Assembly (NCBI GenBank): GCA_026710825.1
Contig: JAPOQH010000010.1
Span: forward strand, 1 to 64,000
Source of the DNA: Chloroflexota bacterium
GTDB taxonomy: Bacteria; Chloroflexota; Dehalococcoidia; Lucifugimonadales; UBA3495
DNA length: 64,000 bases
Direction of reading: 5' to 3'
Made by a program: the position numbers and the translations under genes. Position 1 is the first letter of the stretch, and each line of letters starts with the position of its first letter. Below, in pieces: positions 38,322-47,097 of this stretch. Under the pieces are notes generated by a model. The model searched no databases and had not been told where the DNA came from. It saw nothing but the letters and a program-made list of their open reading frames with translations.

Positions 38322-39173
38322 ATGCCCCGACTCGAAGGAAAAACCGCAATTGTCACCGGCGCCAGCCGTGGCATCGGCGCTGAAATCAGCCGGCTGTTCG
38401 CCGCCGAGGGCGCCCGCGTCATCTGCGCCGCCCGCACGGTCAACGAAGGCGACCACCCCCTGGAAGGCTCCCTCGCGAAGACCATCGCCGACATCAAGGA
38501 GGCTGGCGGGGAAGCCACACCCGTGGCCGCCAACATCTCCCTGCCGGAAGACTGCGAGATGCTGGTGTCCGAAGCCCGCCGCATCTACGGCCCCGTGGAC
38601 GTCCTCGTGAACAACGCGGCGCTCACCTACTATCTGCCCATCAAGGACTTCCCCATCAGCAGGTGGATGCGTTCGTGGGCCGTGAACTTCCACGCTCCGT
38701 TCATCCTCAGCCAGCTTGTGCTCACCGATATGGTAGAGCGCAGATCAGGCAGCATCGTCAACATCTCCTCCGGTTCCGCCGTTGGACCCGGGCGAGGACC
38801 CTATACCACGCCGACCAACAACGGCACCTGCTACGGCGCGGAAAAGGCAGCGCTTGAGCGGTTTTCCCAGGGGCTGGCCCAGGAAGTGTACGAGTACGGA
38901 ATCTCGGTGACCGCGGTTGCTCCCTCACTGGTGGTTCCCACGCCCGGGACCGTTTTCCACCACCTGGTCGAGGGCATGGATGATCCTCGAGGTGAACCGC
39001 CCGAACTGCTCGCCCAGGCCACGCTGTTGCTGGCCTCCGAATCACCGGAGAAAGTCACCGGCCGCGTTTGCTACAGCCAGCAAATCCTGCTGGAGTTCGG
39101 CTGGATCAGCGAAGGTCGCGGCTGGGGCGTGGACGACACCCGTGGACCGGGAAGTGGCTACAGCCAAATGTAA
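38322..39173 (+). CDS. SDR-family oxidoreductase
   Basis: This 283-residue short-chain dehydrogenase has TGASRGIGAEISRLF (about 12-26) for cofactor binding, AARTVNEG after strand 2 (Arg suggests NADPH), NNAAL near 100, catalytic Ser in ISSGSAVG and Y-G-A-E-K. The C-terminal part lacks the common DGG motif and extends to a tail of about 25 residues. It precedes acyl-CoA dehydrogenase on the same strand, which hints at a lipid or acyl substrate. Confidence 0.9.
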   Translation: MPRLEGKTAIVTGASRGIGAEISRLFAAEGARVICAARTVNEGDHPLEGSLAKTIADIKEAGGEATPVAANISLPEDCEMLVSEARRIYGPVDVLVNNAALTYYLPIKDFPISRWMRSWAVNFHAPFILSQLVLTDMVERRSGSIVNISSGSAVGPGRGPYTTPTNNGTCYGAEKAALERFSQGLAQEVYEYGISVTAVAPSLVVPTPGTVFHHLVEGMDDPRGEPPELLAQATLLLASESPEKVTGRVCYSQQILLEFGWISEGRGWGVDDTRGPGSGYSQM

Positions 39174-39274
39174 AGAATCGACGTGATAAGATAGCGCGTC
39201 AAACCGAAAAACCAAGCTGGTTCTTCGCCCATCACCAGGCTCTCTGAGGCTCACACCACCAGGAGATAATCACC

Positions 39275-40447
39275 ATGGAATTCCAATTCAGTACCGAGGA
39301 CGCCACTTTCCAGCGCGACCTCCAGCAGTTCATCTCCGAAGAGTATGTGCCCGAATGGGAATTGGGTGAAAGGGGCGAGGGAGATGAAAACTGGGAGCGC
39401 ACGTTGGACGTCCGGCGCAAGCTGGCCGACCGCGGCTGGCTCACCATGCACTGGCCCGAGGAATATGGCGGACAAAAGGCATCTCCGGTGCGCACCGCCA
39501 TATTCAACGAGGCAATGACCTACCACCGTGCCCCGGGTCGGGACAACTTCGGCGTCCGCATGATGGGCGCGACCCTGATGATCCACGGCACCGATGAGCA
39601 GAAGGCCGAGCACCTGCCGCCCGTGGCCAAGGGAGAAGTCCAGTGGTGCCAGGGCTACAGCGAACCGGAATCCGGTTCCGACCTTGCCTCACTGAGCACC
39701 CGCGCAATCCGTGACGGCGATGAGTTCGTCATCAACGGCAGCAAGATCTGGACCTCCATGGGACATCGGGGCGACTGGATCATGCTGCTCACCCGCACCG
39801 ACACCGACGCGCCCAAGCACCGGGGGATCAGCTTCTTCCTGGTGGACATGAAGACCCCCGGCATCGAGGTGCGCCCCATCATCAACATGGGCGGACGCCA
39901 CGAGTTCAACCAGATCATATTCGACAACGTGCGAGTACCGGCTCGCAACATCGTCGGCGAGGAGAATCGCGGCTGGTACGTCGCCGTGACCCTGCTGGAC
40001 TTCGAACGCTCCGGCATCGACTACTCTGCAGCGGCGCGCCGGCACCTGGACGACACCCGCCAGTGGGCCAACGGCATCTCGCGCAACGGCAAGCCCCTGA
40101 GCCAGGAGCCGTGGGTAAGGAACGTTCTGGCCGACCGCTACATCGAGTGCGAGGTGGCGCGCCTGATCGCCTTCAACGTGGCCTGGATGCAGGGTGAGGG
40201 CCTGGTGCCCAACAAGGAAGCGTCCATGTCCAAGGTGTTCGGCAGCGAGACCGTGCAGCGCACTACCGCTTCGTGTCTGGAGGTCATGGGCATGTACGGC
40301 GGGCTGCGCGACGGCAAGTGGACGCCCATGGAGGCGGACATGCAGGAGCACTGGCTGCGCGCGTTCTCGCATACCATCGCCGCTGGCACCAGCGAGGTCC
40401 AGCGCAACATCATCGCCAGCCGGGGGTTGGGCCTGCCGCGCGGGTAG
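39275..40447 (+). CDS. acyl-CoA dehydrogenase family protein
   Basis: This 390-residue flavoprotein has the fold of acyl-CoA dehydrogenases. The FAD/substrate signature is CQGYSEPESGSDLASL (about 128-143), then GSKIWTSMGHRGDW. The C-terminal GTSEVQRNIIASRGLGLPRG is the standard final helix. The catalytic Glu position is not certain. It should transfer electrons from an acyl thioester or similar substrate to ETF. Upstream CAGGAGATAATC gives a good ribosome site. The DUF6883-like and fused enoyl-CoA hydratase genes follow at once. Confidence 0.92.
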   Translation: MEFQFSTEDATFQRDLQQFISEEYVPEWELGERGEGDENWERTLDVRRKLADRGWLTMHWPEEYGGQKASPVRTAIFNEAMTYHRAPGRDNFGVRMMGATLMIHGTDEQKAEHLPPVAKGEVQWCQGYSEPESGSDLASLSTRAIRDGDEFVINGSKIWTSMGHRGDWIMLLTRTDTDAPKHRGISFFLVDMKTPGIEVRPIINMGGRHEFNQIIFDNVRVPARNIVGEENRGWYVAVTLLDFERSGIDYSAAARRHLDDTRQWANGISRNGKPLSQEPWVRNVLADRYIECEVARLIAFNVAWMQGEGLVPNKEASMSKVFGSETVQRTTASCLEVMGMYGGLRDGKWTPMEADMQEHWLRAFSHTIAAGTSEVQRNIIASRGLGLPRG

Positions 40448-40449
40448 GA

Positions 40450-40794
40450 GTGAAACTCCCCAACGCTGAAAACGCCTGGGTACAAGTGGCGAAAGCCAGG
40501 GACTATCTGCTTGTGCCCGATCATCCTGATGGCGGCAGCAAGGCCGATTTCCTGATCCAATTCGGTTTTAATCGTGAGCAGTGGTGGATCTTAGCAGAAG
40601 CTCTACGGATTCATGGGGCAAGTCATGAGGTCACTTCTGTCACCGAAACTCCACACGGGTCAGTTTTCACCGTTGATGGTACTCTGAACACCCCGGATGG
40701 GCGCAATCCGCTGCTGAGAACAGTCTGGATAATTGACCAAGGCAGCGATGTGCCTCGACTCGTCAGCGCTTATCCTCGTGGGAGGCGAATATGA
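40450..40794 (+). CDS. DUF6883-like small protein
   Basis: This 114-residue protein starts with GTG 40450 at KLPNAENAW, the usual N-terminal motif of the DUF6883 family (LPNAENA...RDYLL...HP.G..KA.F). The family often stands before a DUF4926 gene, as here, with start-stop overlap ATGA. The pair behaves like a small toxin-antitoxin-like module, but no activity is established. It sits 2 bp after the acyl-CoA dehydrogenase stop, inside an otherwise metabolic operon, so it looks inserted. Confidence 0.72.
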   Translation: MKLPNAENAWVQVAKARDYLLVPDHPDGGSKADFLIQFGFNREQWWILAEALRIHGASHEVTSVTETPHGSVFTVDGTLNTPDGRNPLLRTVWIIDQGSDVPRLVSAYPRGRRI

Positions 40795-41765
40795 TTGAAG
40801 AGCATGATCCCATCGTACTTACATCCGACCTGCCGGAGTATGAACTGAAGGCAGGCACAAGAGGCACTGTCGTGCATATTTTCCCCAGCGCGGAGGCTTA
40901 CCTGGTCGAGTTCTTCTCCCCGGCCGGCAATACCACCGCAGTTGCCTATGCAGAAAGGGCACAGGTGCGTCTGGCCACACCGGACGAAGTAGAGCCGCTC
41001 ACGGTGTTGTACAACTGGGTGCAAGACGGCATCGCCGTCCTCACGCTGACCAACCCCAAGAAGCGCAACGTGTTGTCGTCGCGCACCCTGGCGGCGTTGG
41101 AAGAATGGCTGGATTGGATTGCGAATGACCCCGACGCTCGGGTCGTTGTGATCCGCTCCGAAGGACCGGTGTTCAGCTCGGGCCACGACCTCAACGAGTT
41201 GGTGAACGGGGACGCCGAGGAGTACACCGCCGTCTTTGACGCCTGTACCCGCGTCATGGAAGGTATCCGCCTGCTGCCCAAGCCGGTTATCGCGCAGGTG
41301 CAGGGTCTCGCCACCGCCGCCGGCTGCCAATTGGTCGCCACGTGCGACATTGCCGTCGCCGCTGACACCGCCGCCTTTGCCACGCCGGGCGTGCAGATCG
41401 GGCTGTTCTGCACCACGCCGGGCGTCGCCGTCTCACGCTCCGTGATGCCCAAGAAGGCCATGGAGATGCTGCTCACCGGCCGGCCCATTTCGGCGCAGGA
41501 AGCGTTGGAGTTTGGCCTCATCAGCCGCATTGCCCCGGCAGAGGAACTGGAAGAGCAGGTGATGGACCTCGCCAGGCAGATTGCGTCTGCCAGCGCCCAG
41601 ACCCTGGCCCTGGGCAAAGCGGCGTTCTACAAGCAGATTGAAATGGACCGTCCGTCGGCCTACCAGTTCGCGGGCAAGGTCATGGTGGACAACTTGCTGG
41701 AGGATGACGCTCATGAGGGCATCACCGCCTTCCTGGAAAAACGCCCGCCAATCTGGACCACCTGA
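40791..41765 (+). CDS. DUF4926-enoyl-CoA hydratase/isomerase fusion
   Basis: This 324-residue chain joins two unrelated parts. Residues 1-62 match the DUF4926 pattern (DPIVLTSDLPEYELKAGTRGTVVHIF, YLVEFFS, AYAERAQVRLA). Residues 65-324 are a full crotonase fold: LTLTNPKKRNVLSS, FSSGHDLNEL (oxyanion loop), GLATAAGCQLVATCDIAVAAD and the usual C-terminal helices, ending EKRPPIWT. No stop or new start separates them. Enoyl-CoA hydratases normally begin near residue 68 here, so the start of the original gene was probably replaced. The catalytic Glu of canonical hydratases is not clear. Confidence 0.85.
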   Translation: MIEEHDPIVLTSDLPEYELKAGTRGTVVHIFPSAEAYLVEFFSPAGNTTAVAYAERAQVRLATPDEVEPLTVLYNWVQDGIAVLTLTNPKKRNVLSSRTLAALEEWLDWIANDPDARVVVIRSEGPVFSSGHDLNELVNGDAEEYTAVFDACTRVMEGIRLLPKPVIAQVQGLATAAGCQLVATCDIAVAADTAAFATPGVQIGLFCTTPGVAVSRSVMPKKAMEMLLTGRPISAQEALEFGLISRIAPAEELEEQVMDLARQIASASAQTLALGKAAFYKQIEMDRPSAYQFAGKVMVDNLLEDDAHEGITAFLEKRPPIWTT

Positions 41766-41782
41766 ATCATCGCGAGGAAACC

Positions 41783-42301
41783 ATGGCCCTTCAGGAGTTC
41801 ATCAAGGAATCCTTCGACAGCAACTGGGATTGGCTGGTCCGCTACGTGGACGGTCTCACCCAGGACGAGATCGAGTTCACCCCCAACGAGCAGTGCCATT
41901 CGATCGGGTTCATCGTCTGGCACTACGGGCGCGCGCTGGACATGTGGGTGCAGTCGCTCGCCAAGCAGGACACACAGCTCTACGAAAGTGGGTGGGCTGA
42001 ACGCCTGGGCTTCGAGCCGGAACCCATGAACGTTGGCTTCGGCTACACCGTCGAGGACCTGACCAGCTGGAAGTGTCCCGACAAGGCCGTGCTCATGGAG
42101 TACGCCGACGCCGCTCGCAACAACCTGCTGGAATTCCTCAGCCAGCACGACGACGAATCGCTGGTCAACACGCAGATGACCAATCGTCGCGGTGAGACCA
42201 TGGCCGTCGCCGATATGTTCCGCCTGCTCATCTGGGAGGTGAACCAGCACGGAGGCCAGGCCGGCTACCTGCGGGGCATGCAGAGGGGGCTGAACCAGTA
42301 G
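41783..42301 (+). CDS. DinB-superfamily protein
   Basis: This 172-residue four-helix-bundle protein of the DinB/YfiT type has probable metal-binding histidines in NEQCHSIGFIVWHYGRA (about 36-52) and VNQHGGQAGYLRGM near the C-terminus. Members bind divalent metal and many are thiol transferases or stress-induced; function cannot be set from sequence. GCGAGGAAACC precedes the ATG. It is the last of the acyl-CoA group on this strand. Confidence 0.85.
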   Translation: MALQEFIKESFDSNWDWLVRYVDGLTQDEIEFTPNEQCHSIGFIVWHYGRALDMWVQSLAKQDTQLYESGWAERLGFEPEPMNVGFGYTVEDLTSWKCPDKAVLMEYADAARNNLLEFLSQHDDESLVNTQMTNRRGETMAVADMFRLLIWEVNQHGGQAGYLRGMQRGLNQ

Positions 42302-42370
42302 GGCCGGCAAAACCGTATCGGCGCGCCACGCCAGCAACACGGTATCGTCCCGCCATCCAAGGGAAATGAC

Positions 42371-42574
42371 ATGAAACGCAGAGGCATTGTAAAAGGTCGG
42401 ACCATCGAATTGGACGCACCGCTCGGACTGCCGGAAGGCCAGGTGGTTGAGGTGGAAGTCAGCACTGTCCAGGCGGTTGATCTGGAGCAGTACGGTTTCA
42501 AACCGCTGCCGGCCGGCGATTACCTGGTTACCAATGAAATGGTCAACAGAATTCGGGAGACTGCGGGGTTCTAG
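42371..42574 (+). CDS. small antitoxin-like protein (DUF104/AF2212-like)
   Basis: This 67-residue protein has an N-terminal beta-rich motif RGIVKGRTIELDAPLGLPEGQVVEVEV, which matches the short AF2212/DUF104-type proteins often paired with toxins. The C-terminal segment (KPLPAGDYLVTNEMVNRIRETAGF) would form the partner-binding part. No toxin is directly attached; a small two-gene module follows 32 bp downstream. Confidence 0.65.
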   Translation: MKRRGIVKGRTIELDAPLGLPEGQVVEVEVSTVQAVDLEQYGFKPLPAGDYLVTNEMVNRIRETAGF

Positions 42575-42606
42575 GTCATTCCGTCGCTGAAGGACATAAG
42601 CGTCCG

Positions 42607-42843
42607 GTGAAATTCACCGATTACTTTCAATCCACCCGCCATCGCCCCGATCGTGCTTTTATTTCTTTGGACTGGATTCAACAGGTGGTTGACGACCCGG
42701 TCAGGCAAGAATTGCAACAGGACGGACGTATCCGGCGATGGGGGCAGATTGCGGAACTCGACGGCAGGTATTTGCGCGTCATTCTGCTGCCGGATGGCGA
42801 GACGGTGCACAATGCTTTTATCGACGGGAGATTCAGACCATGA
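42607..42843 (+). CDS. small partner protein of a DUF2283 pair
   Basis: This 78-residue protein starts with GTG (KFTDYFQ...). The C-terminal part LDGRYLRVILLPDGETVHNAFIDGRF is typical of small proteins encoded just before DUF2283 genes. Its TGA overlaps the next ATG (ATGA), so the two are coupled. A toxin-like role is plausible by context but not shown. Confidence 0.65.
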   Translation: MKFTDYFQSTRHRPDRAFISLDWIQQVVDDPVRQELQQDGRIRRWGQIAELDGRYLRVILLPDGETVHNAFIDGRFRP

Positions 42844-43037
42844 AAGTACAATACTTCCAAGACACCGATACCCTGTACATCGAGCTGTGCCCAGATGCCG
42901 TGTGCGAAACTCGCGACTGGGATGAGAACACTCTGCTTGACTTGGACGAGACCGGTCGCCTCTGCGCCATCACCATCGAACACGCCAGCCAGCATATTGA
43001 TATTCCCGATTTCGCCTACGAACACATCCCGGCCTGA
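42840..43037 (+). CDS. DUF2283 protein
   Basis: This 65-residue protein has MKVQYFQDTDTLYIELC at the start and the acidic LLDLDETGRLCAITIEHASQHID, the signature of DUF2283. Family members are small beta-rich proteins of unknown role, often beside toxin-like genes. Start overlaps the preceding stop. Ends 23 bp before the Fe-alcohol dehydrogenase. Confidence 0.78.
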   Translation: MKVQYFQDTDTLYIELCPDAVCETRDWDENTLLDLDETGRLCAITIEHASQHIDIPDFAYEHIPA

Positions 43038-43060
43038 CAACCGGACCCGGAGGTTCAACC

Positions 43061-44245
43061 ATGACCACCAGCAACCTGCGATACCGATACGACCCGCTAC
43101 ACCAGGACATCGTCTGCTCTGACGCCGCCATCAACGACCTGCCGCGCGTCGTGGACAGCCTGGGCGGCAGCCGCGCCATGATCACCTGCGGTCCCACCAT
43201 CCTCAGCGCGTGCGACGTGGTGCCACGCGTGCAGGAAGCGCTCGGCTCCCGCTACGTCGGCACCTACTCCGGAGTAGCGCCGCACTCGCCCGTGGAAACC
43301 GTGGAGGCCGGCGCCGCCATGGCGCAGGAAACCCAACCTGACATCTTCATCAGCGTGGGCGGCGGCAGCACCCACGACACCACCAAGGCCATTGCCGTTC
43401 TGCTGGCCGAGGGCGGGGACATCCGCGACTACGCCATTTTCTTTGAGCCGCCGGACACGATCATCGTGCCGCCCACACCGTCGCCCAAGGTGCCCATCGT
43501 CAGCGTCCCCACCACCATGGGTTGCGCCGAGTTCAGCCGGGGCGGCGGCGGGATCACCGACCACGAGCAGGGACGCAAGCTGAGCATCGCCGGCGACGGT
43601 GTCACGCACCGCACCGTGGTGATCGACGGGCAGGCCCTGGCCACGACACCCCACCGGATTCTCGTGTCCACGGCCATCGGGCAACTGCGCATCGCCATCG
43701 AGACCGTTTATTCCACTGGACGCAACCCCATCGGCGACGGCATGGCCCTGCACGCCATCCGCCTGCTCTTCGAGAACCTGCCCAAATGCAAGGACGGTGA
43801 CATCGACACGCTCCTGACCACCAAGACCGCCTGCGCCATGGCGTCGCTGGCGTCATTCGGCGGATTGGGGTTGAACACCGCGACGTGCCACCACGTGGGC
43901 GGGCTGTATGACGTGCCCCACGGCGAGGCCAACGCCATCCTGCTGCCCCACACCATGCGCTACAACCTGGACGCCTGCGCCGACCGGCAGCGGATGATCG
44001 CCGAGGCCATCGGAGTCGCCAACTCCATCATGACCGACGAGGAGGCAGGGCTGGCCGCCGCCGACGCGGTGGATGAGCTGTGCCGGGATCTGGAACTGCC
44101 CCGAACTCTACGCGAGGTGGGCGTGCCCGAGGATGGTCTGGAATACATCGCCACGGCAACGCTGCAGGACCGCAGCCTGAGCACCAACCCCAAGCCCGTC
44201 ATCGACGCCGGCCCGATTATTGAGGTGTTGCAGGCGGCCTACTGA
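43061..44245 (+). CDS. iron-containing alcohol dehydrogenase / maleylacetate reductase-like
   Basis: This 394-residue enzyme has the NAD(P) motif GGGSTHDTTKAIA (about 98-110) and the C-terminal metal-site region HHVGGLYDVPHGEANAILLPHTMRYN with His ligands. Maleylacetate reductases lack part of the iron-binding set, and this sequence has DVPHGEANA rather than the longer GxxHGxxNA set of some alcohol dehydrogenases, so either assignment is possible. CGGAGG precedes the ATG. It converges with a minus-strand gene, overlapping by 7 bp. Confidence 0.85.
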   Translation: MTTSNLRYRYDPLHQDIVCSDAAINDLPRVVDSLGGSRAMITCGPTILSACDVVPRVQEALGSRYVGTYSGVAPHSPVETVEAGAAMAQETQPDIFISVGGGSTHDTTKAIAVLLAEGGDIRDYAIFFEPPDTIIVPPTPSPKVPIVSVPTTMGCAEFSRGGGGITDHEQGRKLSIAGDGVTHRTVVIDGQALATTPHRILVSTAIGQLRIAIETVYSTGRNPIGDGMALHAIRLLFENLPKCKDGDIDTLLTTKTACAMASLASFGGLGLNTATCHHVGGLYDVPHGEANAILLPHTMRYNLDACADRQRMIAEAIGVANSIMTDEEAGLAAADAVDELCRDLELPRTLREVGVPEDGLEYIATATLQDRSLSTNPKPVIDAGPIIEVLQAAY

Positions 44246-45036
44246 GGCTGGGAGGAGGTTGAACTTCCAAAGATACGCTCACTCAACTGATCCGCTGGAA
44301 CTTTTACGTACACCACATCGGCTGCGTCAGCGCGCTCCTGATCCCGCGGATCAATCCAATACCCCGCGACTACGGCGATAGTATCCGTACCAAAAACTGC
44401 GGCGAGGGCATCAGCCGTTTCTCTGGCGCGTTGCATGTCATGAGCGTCAACAGTTGCTGAGACTTCCACTGCGACCCAAACCGTGGCTGGATCGTCGCGG
44501 CGCCGGGCGCGCAGCACGAAGTCCGTTTCAGTAATTCGCGCGTCCTGCTCGGGGGTGATCACCCCGTTTTGATAGGCGATATCAACCGGTCGAGCAAGCT
44601 CGGGTACAGGTTCCAAAAGTTGGCTTTGCATGATCTCGGAGCGTCTCAGCTGCAAGTCCTGGCTGAGTCTGGCTCTCGCTCTGCGGTGGAGCTTCACCTC
44701 TAAATCGCTGCCGATAAGGTATGCCACGCCGCTTTTGACGTCCGCCATGTCGGTCTTCAGCTCAGCGATATCGGCCTTGACGTCCACCATGTCGGTCTTC
44801 AACTCAGCGATATCGGCCTTGACTTCTACCATGTCGGCCTTCAAGTGTGCTACATCCACTTTCAACTCGGCCACGTCCTTTTCGATTCGGTCTAGCCGGG
44901 CTGGCATCCCCAGGAACTCGTTGGTGAGCATGGCACGCAGCAACAACGGCTGCGCTTCCGGGTTGGCCTGCAACTCCGCGATGATGCGCGCAACCAGCAA
45001 TTCTGGGTCGAGCTGTGGCGCGGGTTCGGTGGACAT
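44239..45036 (-). CDS. coiled-coil protein with nuclease-like C-terminal domain
   Basis: This 265-residue protein has a tandem coiled-coil stretch of 14-residue units (ADMVEVKADIAELK, TDMVDVKADIAELK, TDMADVKSGVAYL; about 60-105). The C-terminal half carries a PD-(D/E)XK-like pattern: TDFVLRARRRDD, then WVAVEVSATVD and a helix HDMQRARETADAL, with Glu in the E-V-S position but no canonical Lys. TATAAT ends six bases before the ATG, so the mRNA may be leaderless. This is a type of hypothetical protein recurrent in environmental Chloroflexota and cyanobacteria, as I recall it. Role unknown. Confidence 0.72.
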   Translation of the reverse strand: MSTEPAPQLDPELLVARIIAELQANPEAQPLLLRAMLTNEFLGMPARLDRIEKDVAELKVDVAHLKADMVEVKADIAELKTDMVDVKADIAELKTDMADVKSGVAYLIGSDLEVKLHRRARARLSQDLQLRRSEIMQSQLLEPVPELARPVDIAYQNGVITPEQDARITETDFVLRARRRDDPATVWVAVEVSATVDAHDMQRARETADALAAVFGTDTIAVVAGYWIDPRDQERADAADVVYVKVPADQLSERIFGSSTSSQPQ

Positions 45037-45042
45037 GCCTCG

Positions 45043-45048
45043 ATTATA
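45043..45048 (-). promoter_or_regulatory. -10 element close to the start codon at 45036
   Basis: On the minus strand TATAAT (45048 to 45043) lies 6 bp before ATG 45036, so the transcript would begin at or next to the start codon. No clear -35 is visible at 17 bp. Confidence 0.4.
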
Positions 45049-45088
45049 GCATCGAGGTTTCCGGCCGACGACGGACCGGCGTCACCGG

Positions 45089-47029
45089 CTACAAATTCTC
45101 AATCTCCACCGGCTGCACCGCGTCGGCCAGTTCGAAGCCGAACACCCGCGAGTAGAAGTACAGCTCCGCCTCCAGCGCTCGCTTGATGTTCTCGGCGCGG
45201 CGGAACCCGTGCTGCTCGCCCTCGAACGGCAGGTACGCGCACGGTAACCCCTTGGCCCGCACCGCGTCGAACATCATCTCGGCCTGGTTGGGCGGTACGA
45301 TGCGGTCCTCCAGCCCCTGCAGCAGGATGATGGGGCACGACAGCCCGTCGGTGTGGTTGATGGGCGAGCGCTGTTGGTAGGTGTCCGCTCCCTCCGGATA
45401 GGGCGCGACCAGCCGGTCCAGGTAGCGGGACTCGAACTTGTGTGTGTCCGCCGCCAGCGCGGTCAGGTCGGATACGCCGTAGTAGCTTGCCCCCGCCGCG
45501 AACACGTTGCGGAATGCCAACGCCGCCAGCGTGGTGTATCCGCCCGCGCTGCCGCCACGGATCGCCAGCCGGTCCCCGTCGGCGAGTCCCTGATGCACCA
45601 GGTGCAGCGCGGCGTTGGCGCAGTCGTCCACGTCCACGATGCCCCAGTTGCCGTTGAGTAACTGTCGGTAAGCGCGGCCATATCCCACGCTGCCACCGTA
45701 GTTCACGTCCACCACCGCGAACCCCCGGCTGGTCCAGAACTGCACCGACATATCCAGCGCGCCCGACGCCGCGCCCGTCGGCCCGCCGTGGCTCAGAACC
45801 AGCAGCGGCGGCAACTCACCTTCCGGCGGCCGGTGGTCAGGATTCCTTGGCGCGTAGTACAGCGCGTACGCCGGCCTGCCTTCGTTGGACGGAAACTCAA
45901 TGGCCCGGGCCGGCGAAAGGTAGCCAGCGTCCACATCCGTAGTCGACGCCGCCTTCAGCGTGTCCCAATAGCTGTCGCTCAGGTTCAACCGCATCAGTGA
46001 CATGGGCCGATCGGCATGGCCGGCCACCAACACCACTGTTATGCCCGACACCACCAGGTCGCCACGCCCCATTTCGCCAGCGGGCACTCTCAGCGTCCTG
46101 ATGACACCGGTGTTGGCGTTCAGGCGGTTCAGCGACCACGCGCCCCGTCGGTTCACCGCGCAGACTATGTCCCCGTTACCGGCGAATCCGTACGTGCGGC
46201 TGGCGAATGCCCACTGCGGACGGGCGTACTCGGCATCGTCCGGGTAGAGCGGCCGGGGACCATTGTCCCCGTGGCGGTACAGGTTCCACCAACCCGACTC
46301 GTCGGACACGTAGTGCAACACCCCATCGGGCGACCATTCGGGCTGAAACACCGAAACATGTTCGCCGCCGGCGACCAGCGTCGCCTCTCCCAGCGTGCCG
46401 TCATCCTGTACCGGCGCGGTCCACAGGTGCGTCCCATCCCACGGCATGTTGGGGTGGTTCCACGATAGCCACGCCAGCATCCCGCCATCGGGACTCAGCC
46501 GGGGCGACGACACGAAATCCCACCCTTCGGCCAGCACCACCTGTTCGCCATCCCCGTCGGCCGGCACCGCCGCGATGACATTGACAATGTTCCCCGGATC
46601 CGAATGGTCCTCCCGAATGCAGATCAGCCGGTTCCGCCGGCGATCCAGCGTAGCGTCTGCATACCGCAGGGGCGCGTCCGGCGTGATGGGCTCCGGCTCG
46701 CCGTTGGGGTCCTGCCGGTAGATGCGCTGGTCGTCAAAATTCGAGAACCACACCACTCGTCCGTCGGCTATCCATGCGCCGCCGCCGTATTCATGCACCC
46801 GCGTCCGCGCGTTGAACGGCGCCGGATTCACATCGGCAACGCCTCCGTCCGGCGTGCCGCGTACGATGACATTGCGTCCGCCCTCCGACGGCCGGCCCTC
46901 TGTCCACAGGACTGCATCGCCGTCAATGGCAACCTGCCCGATGCTGATGGACTCCGCGACAATGGCATCCGCCGTGATGGGCGAACGCCACGAACCATAG
47001 GGCGCGATGGTGGGTCTGCTGATAGCCAA
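45089..47029 (-). CDS. S9-family serine peptidase (dipeptidyl/acylaminoacyl peptidase type)
   Basis: This 646-residue peptidase has an N-terminal seven-bladed propeller-like region (residues about 1-380) and a C-terminal alpha/beta hydrolase. The nucleophile motif is GGSAGGY, the catalytic Asp is probably in GLEDRIVPP and the His in EGEQHGFR. The start codon is TTG at 47029, immediately before the family-typical IAPYGSWRSPITAD; no ATG is available there. No signal peptide is visible, so it is cytosolic. It cleaves oligopeptides from the N-terminus; exact specificity is unknown. Confidence 0.92.
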   Translation of the reverse strand: MAISRPTIAPYGSWRSPITADAIVAESISIGQVAIDGDAVLWTEGRPSEGGRNVIVRGTPDGGVADVNPAPFNARTRVHEYGGGAWIADGRVVWFSNFDDQRIYRQDPNGEPEPITPDAPLRYADATLDRRRNRLICIREDHSDPGNIVNVIAAVPADGDGEQVVLAEGWDFVSSPRLSPDGGMLAWLSWNHPNMPWDGTHLWTAPVQDDGTLGEATLVAGGEHVSVFQPEWSPDGVLHYVSDESGWWNLYRHGDNGPRPLYPDDAEYARPQWAFASRTYGFAGNGDIVCAVNRRGAWSLNRLNANTGVIRTLRVPAGEMGRGDLVVSGITVVLVAGHADRPMSLMRLNLSDSYWDTLKAASTTDVDAGYLSPARAIEFPSNEGRPAYALYYAPRNPDHRPPEGELPPLLVLSHGGPTGAASGALDMSVQFWTSRGFAVVDVNYGGSVGYGRAYRQLLNGNWGIVDVDDCANAALHLVHQGLADGDRLAIRGGSAGGYTTLAALAFRNVFAAGASYYGVSDLTALAADTHKFESRYLDRLVAPYPEGADTYQQRSPINHTDGLSCPIILLQGLEDRIVPPNQAEMMFDAVRAKGLPCAYLPFEGEQHGFRRAENIKRALEAELYFYSRVFGFELADAVQPVEIENL

Positions 47030-47097
47030 AACTGAATCTCCGAAAGTGTTTGGTCAGGTTCGCAAGGGTTCCGGTCTGCGGTGCCCCGATGGTTAGA

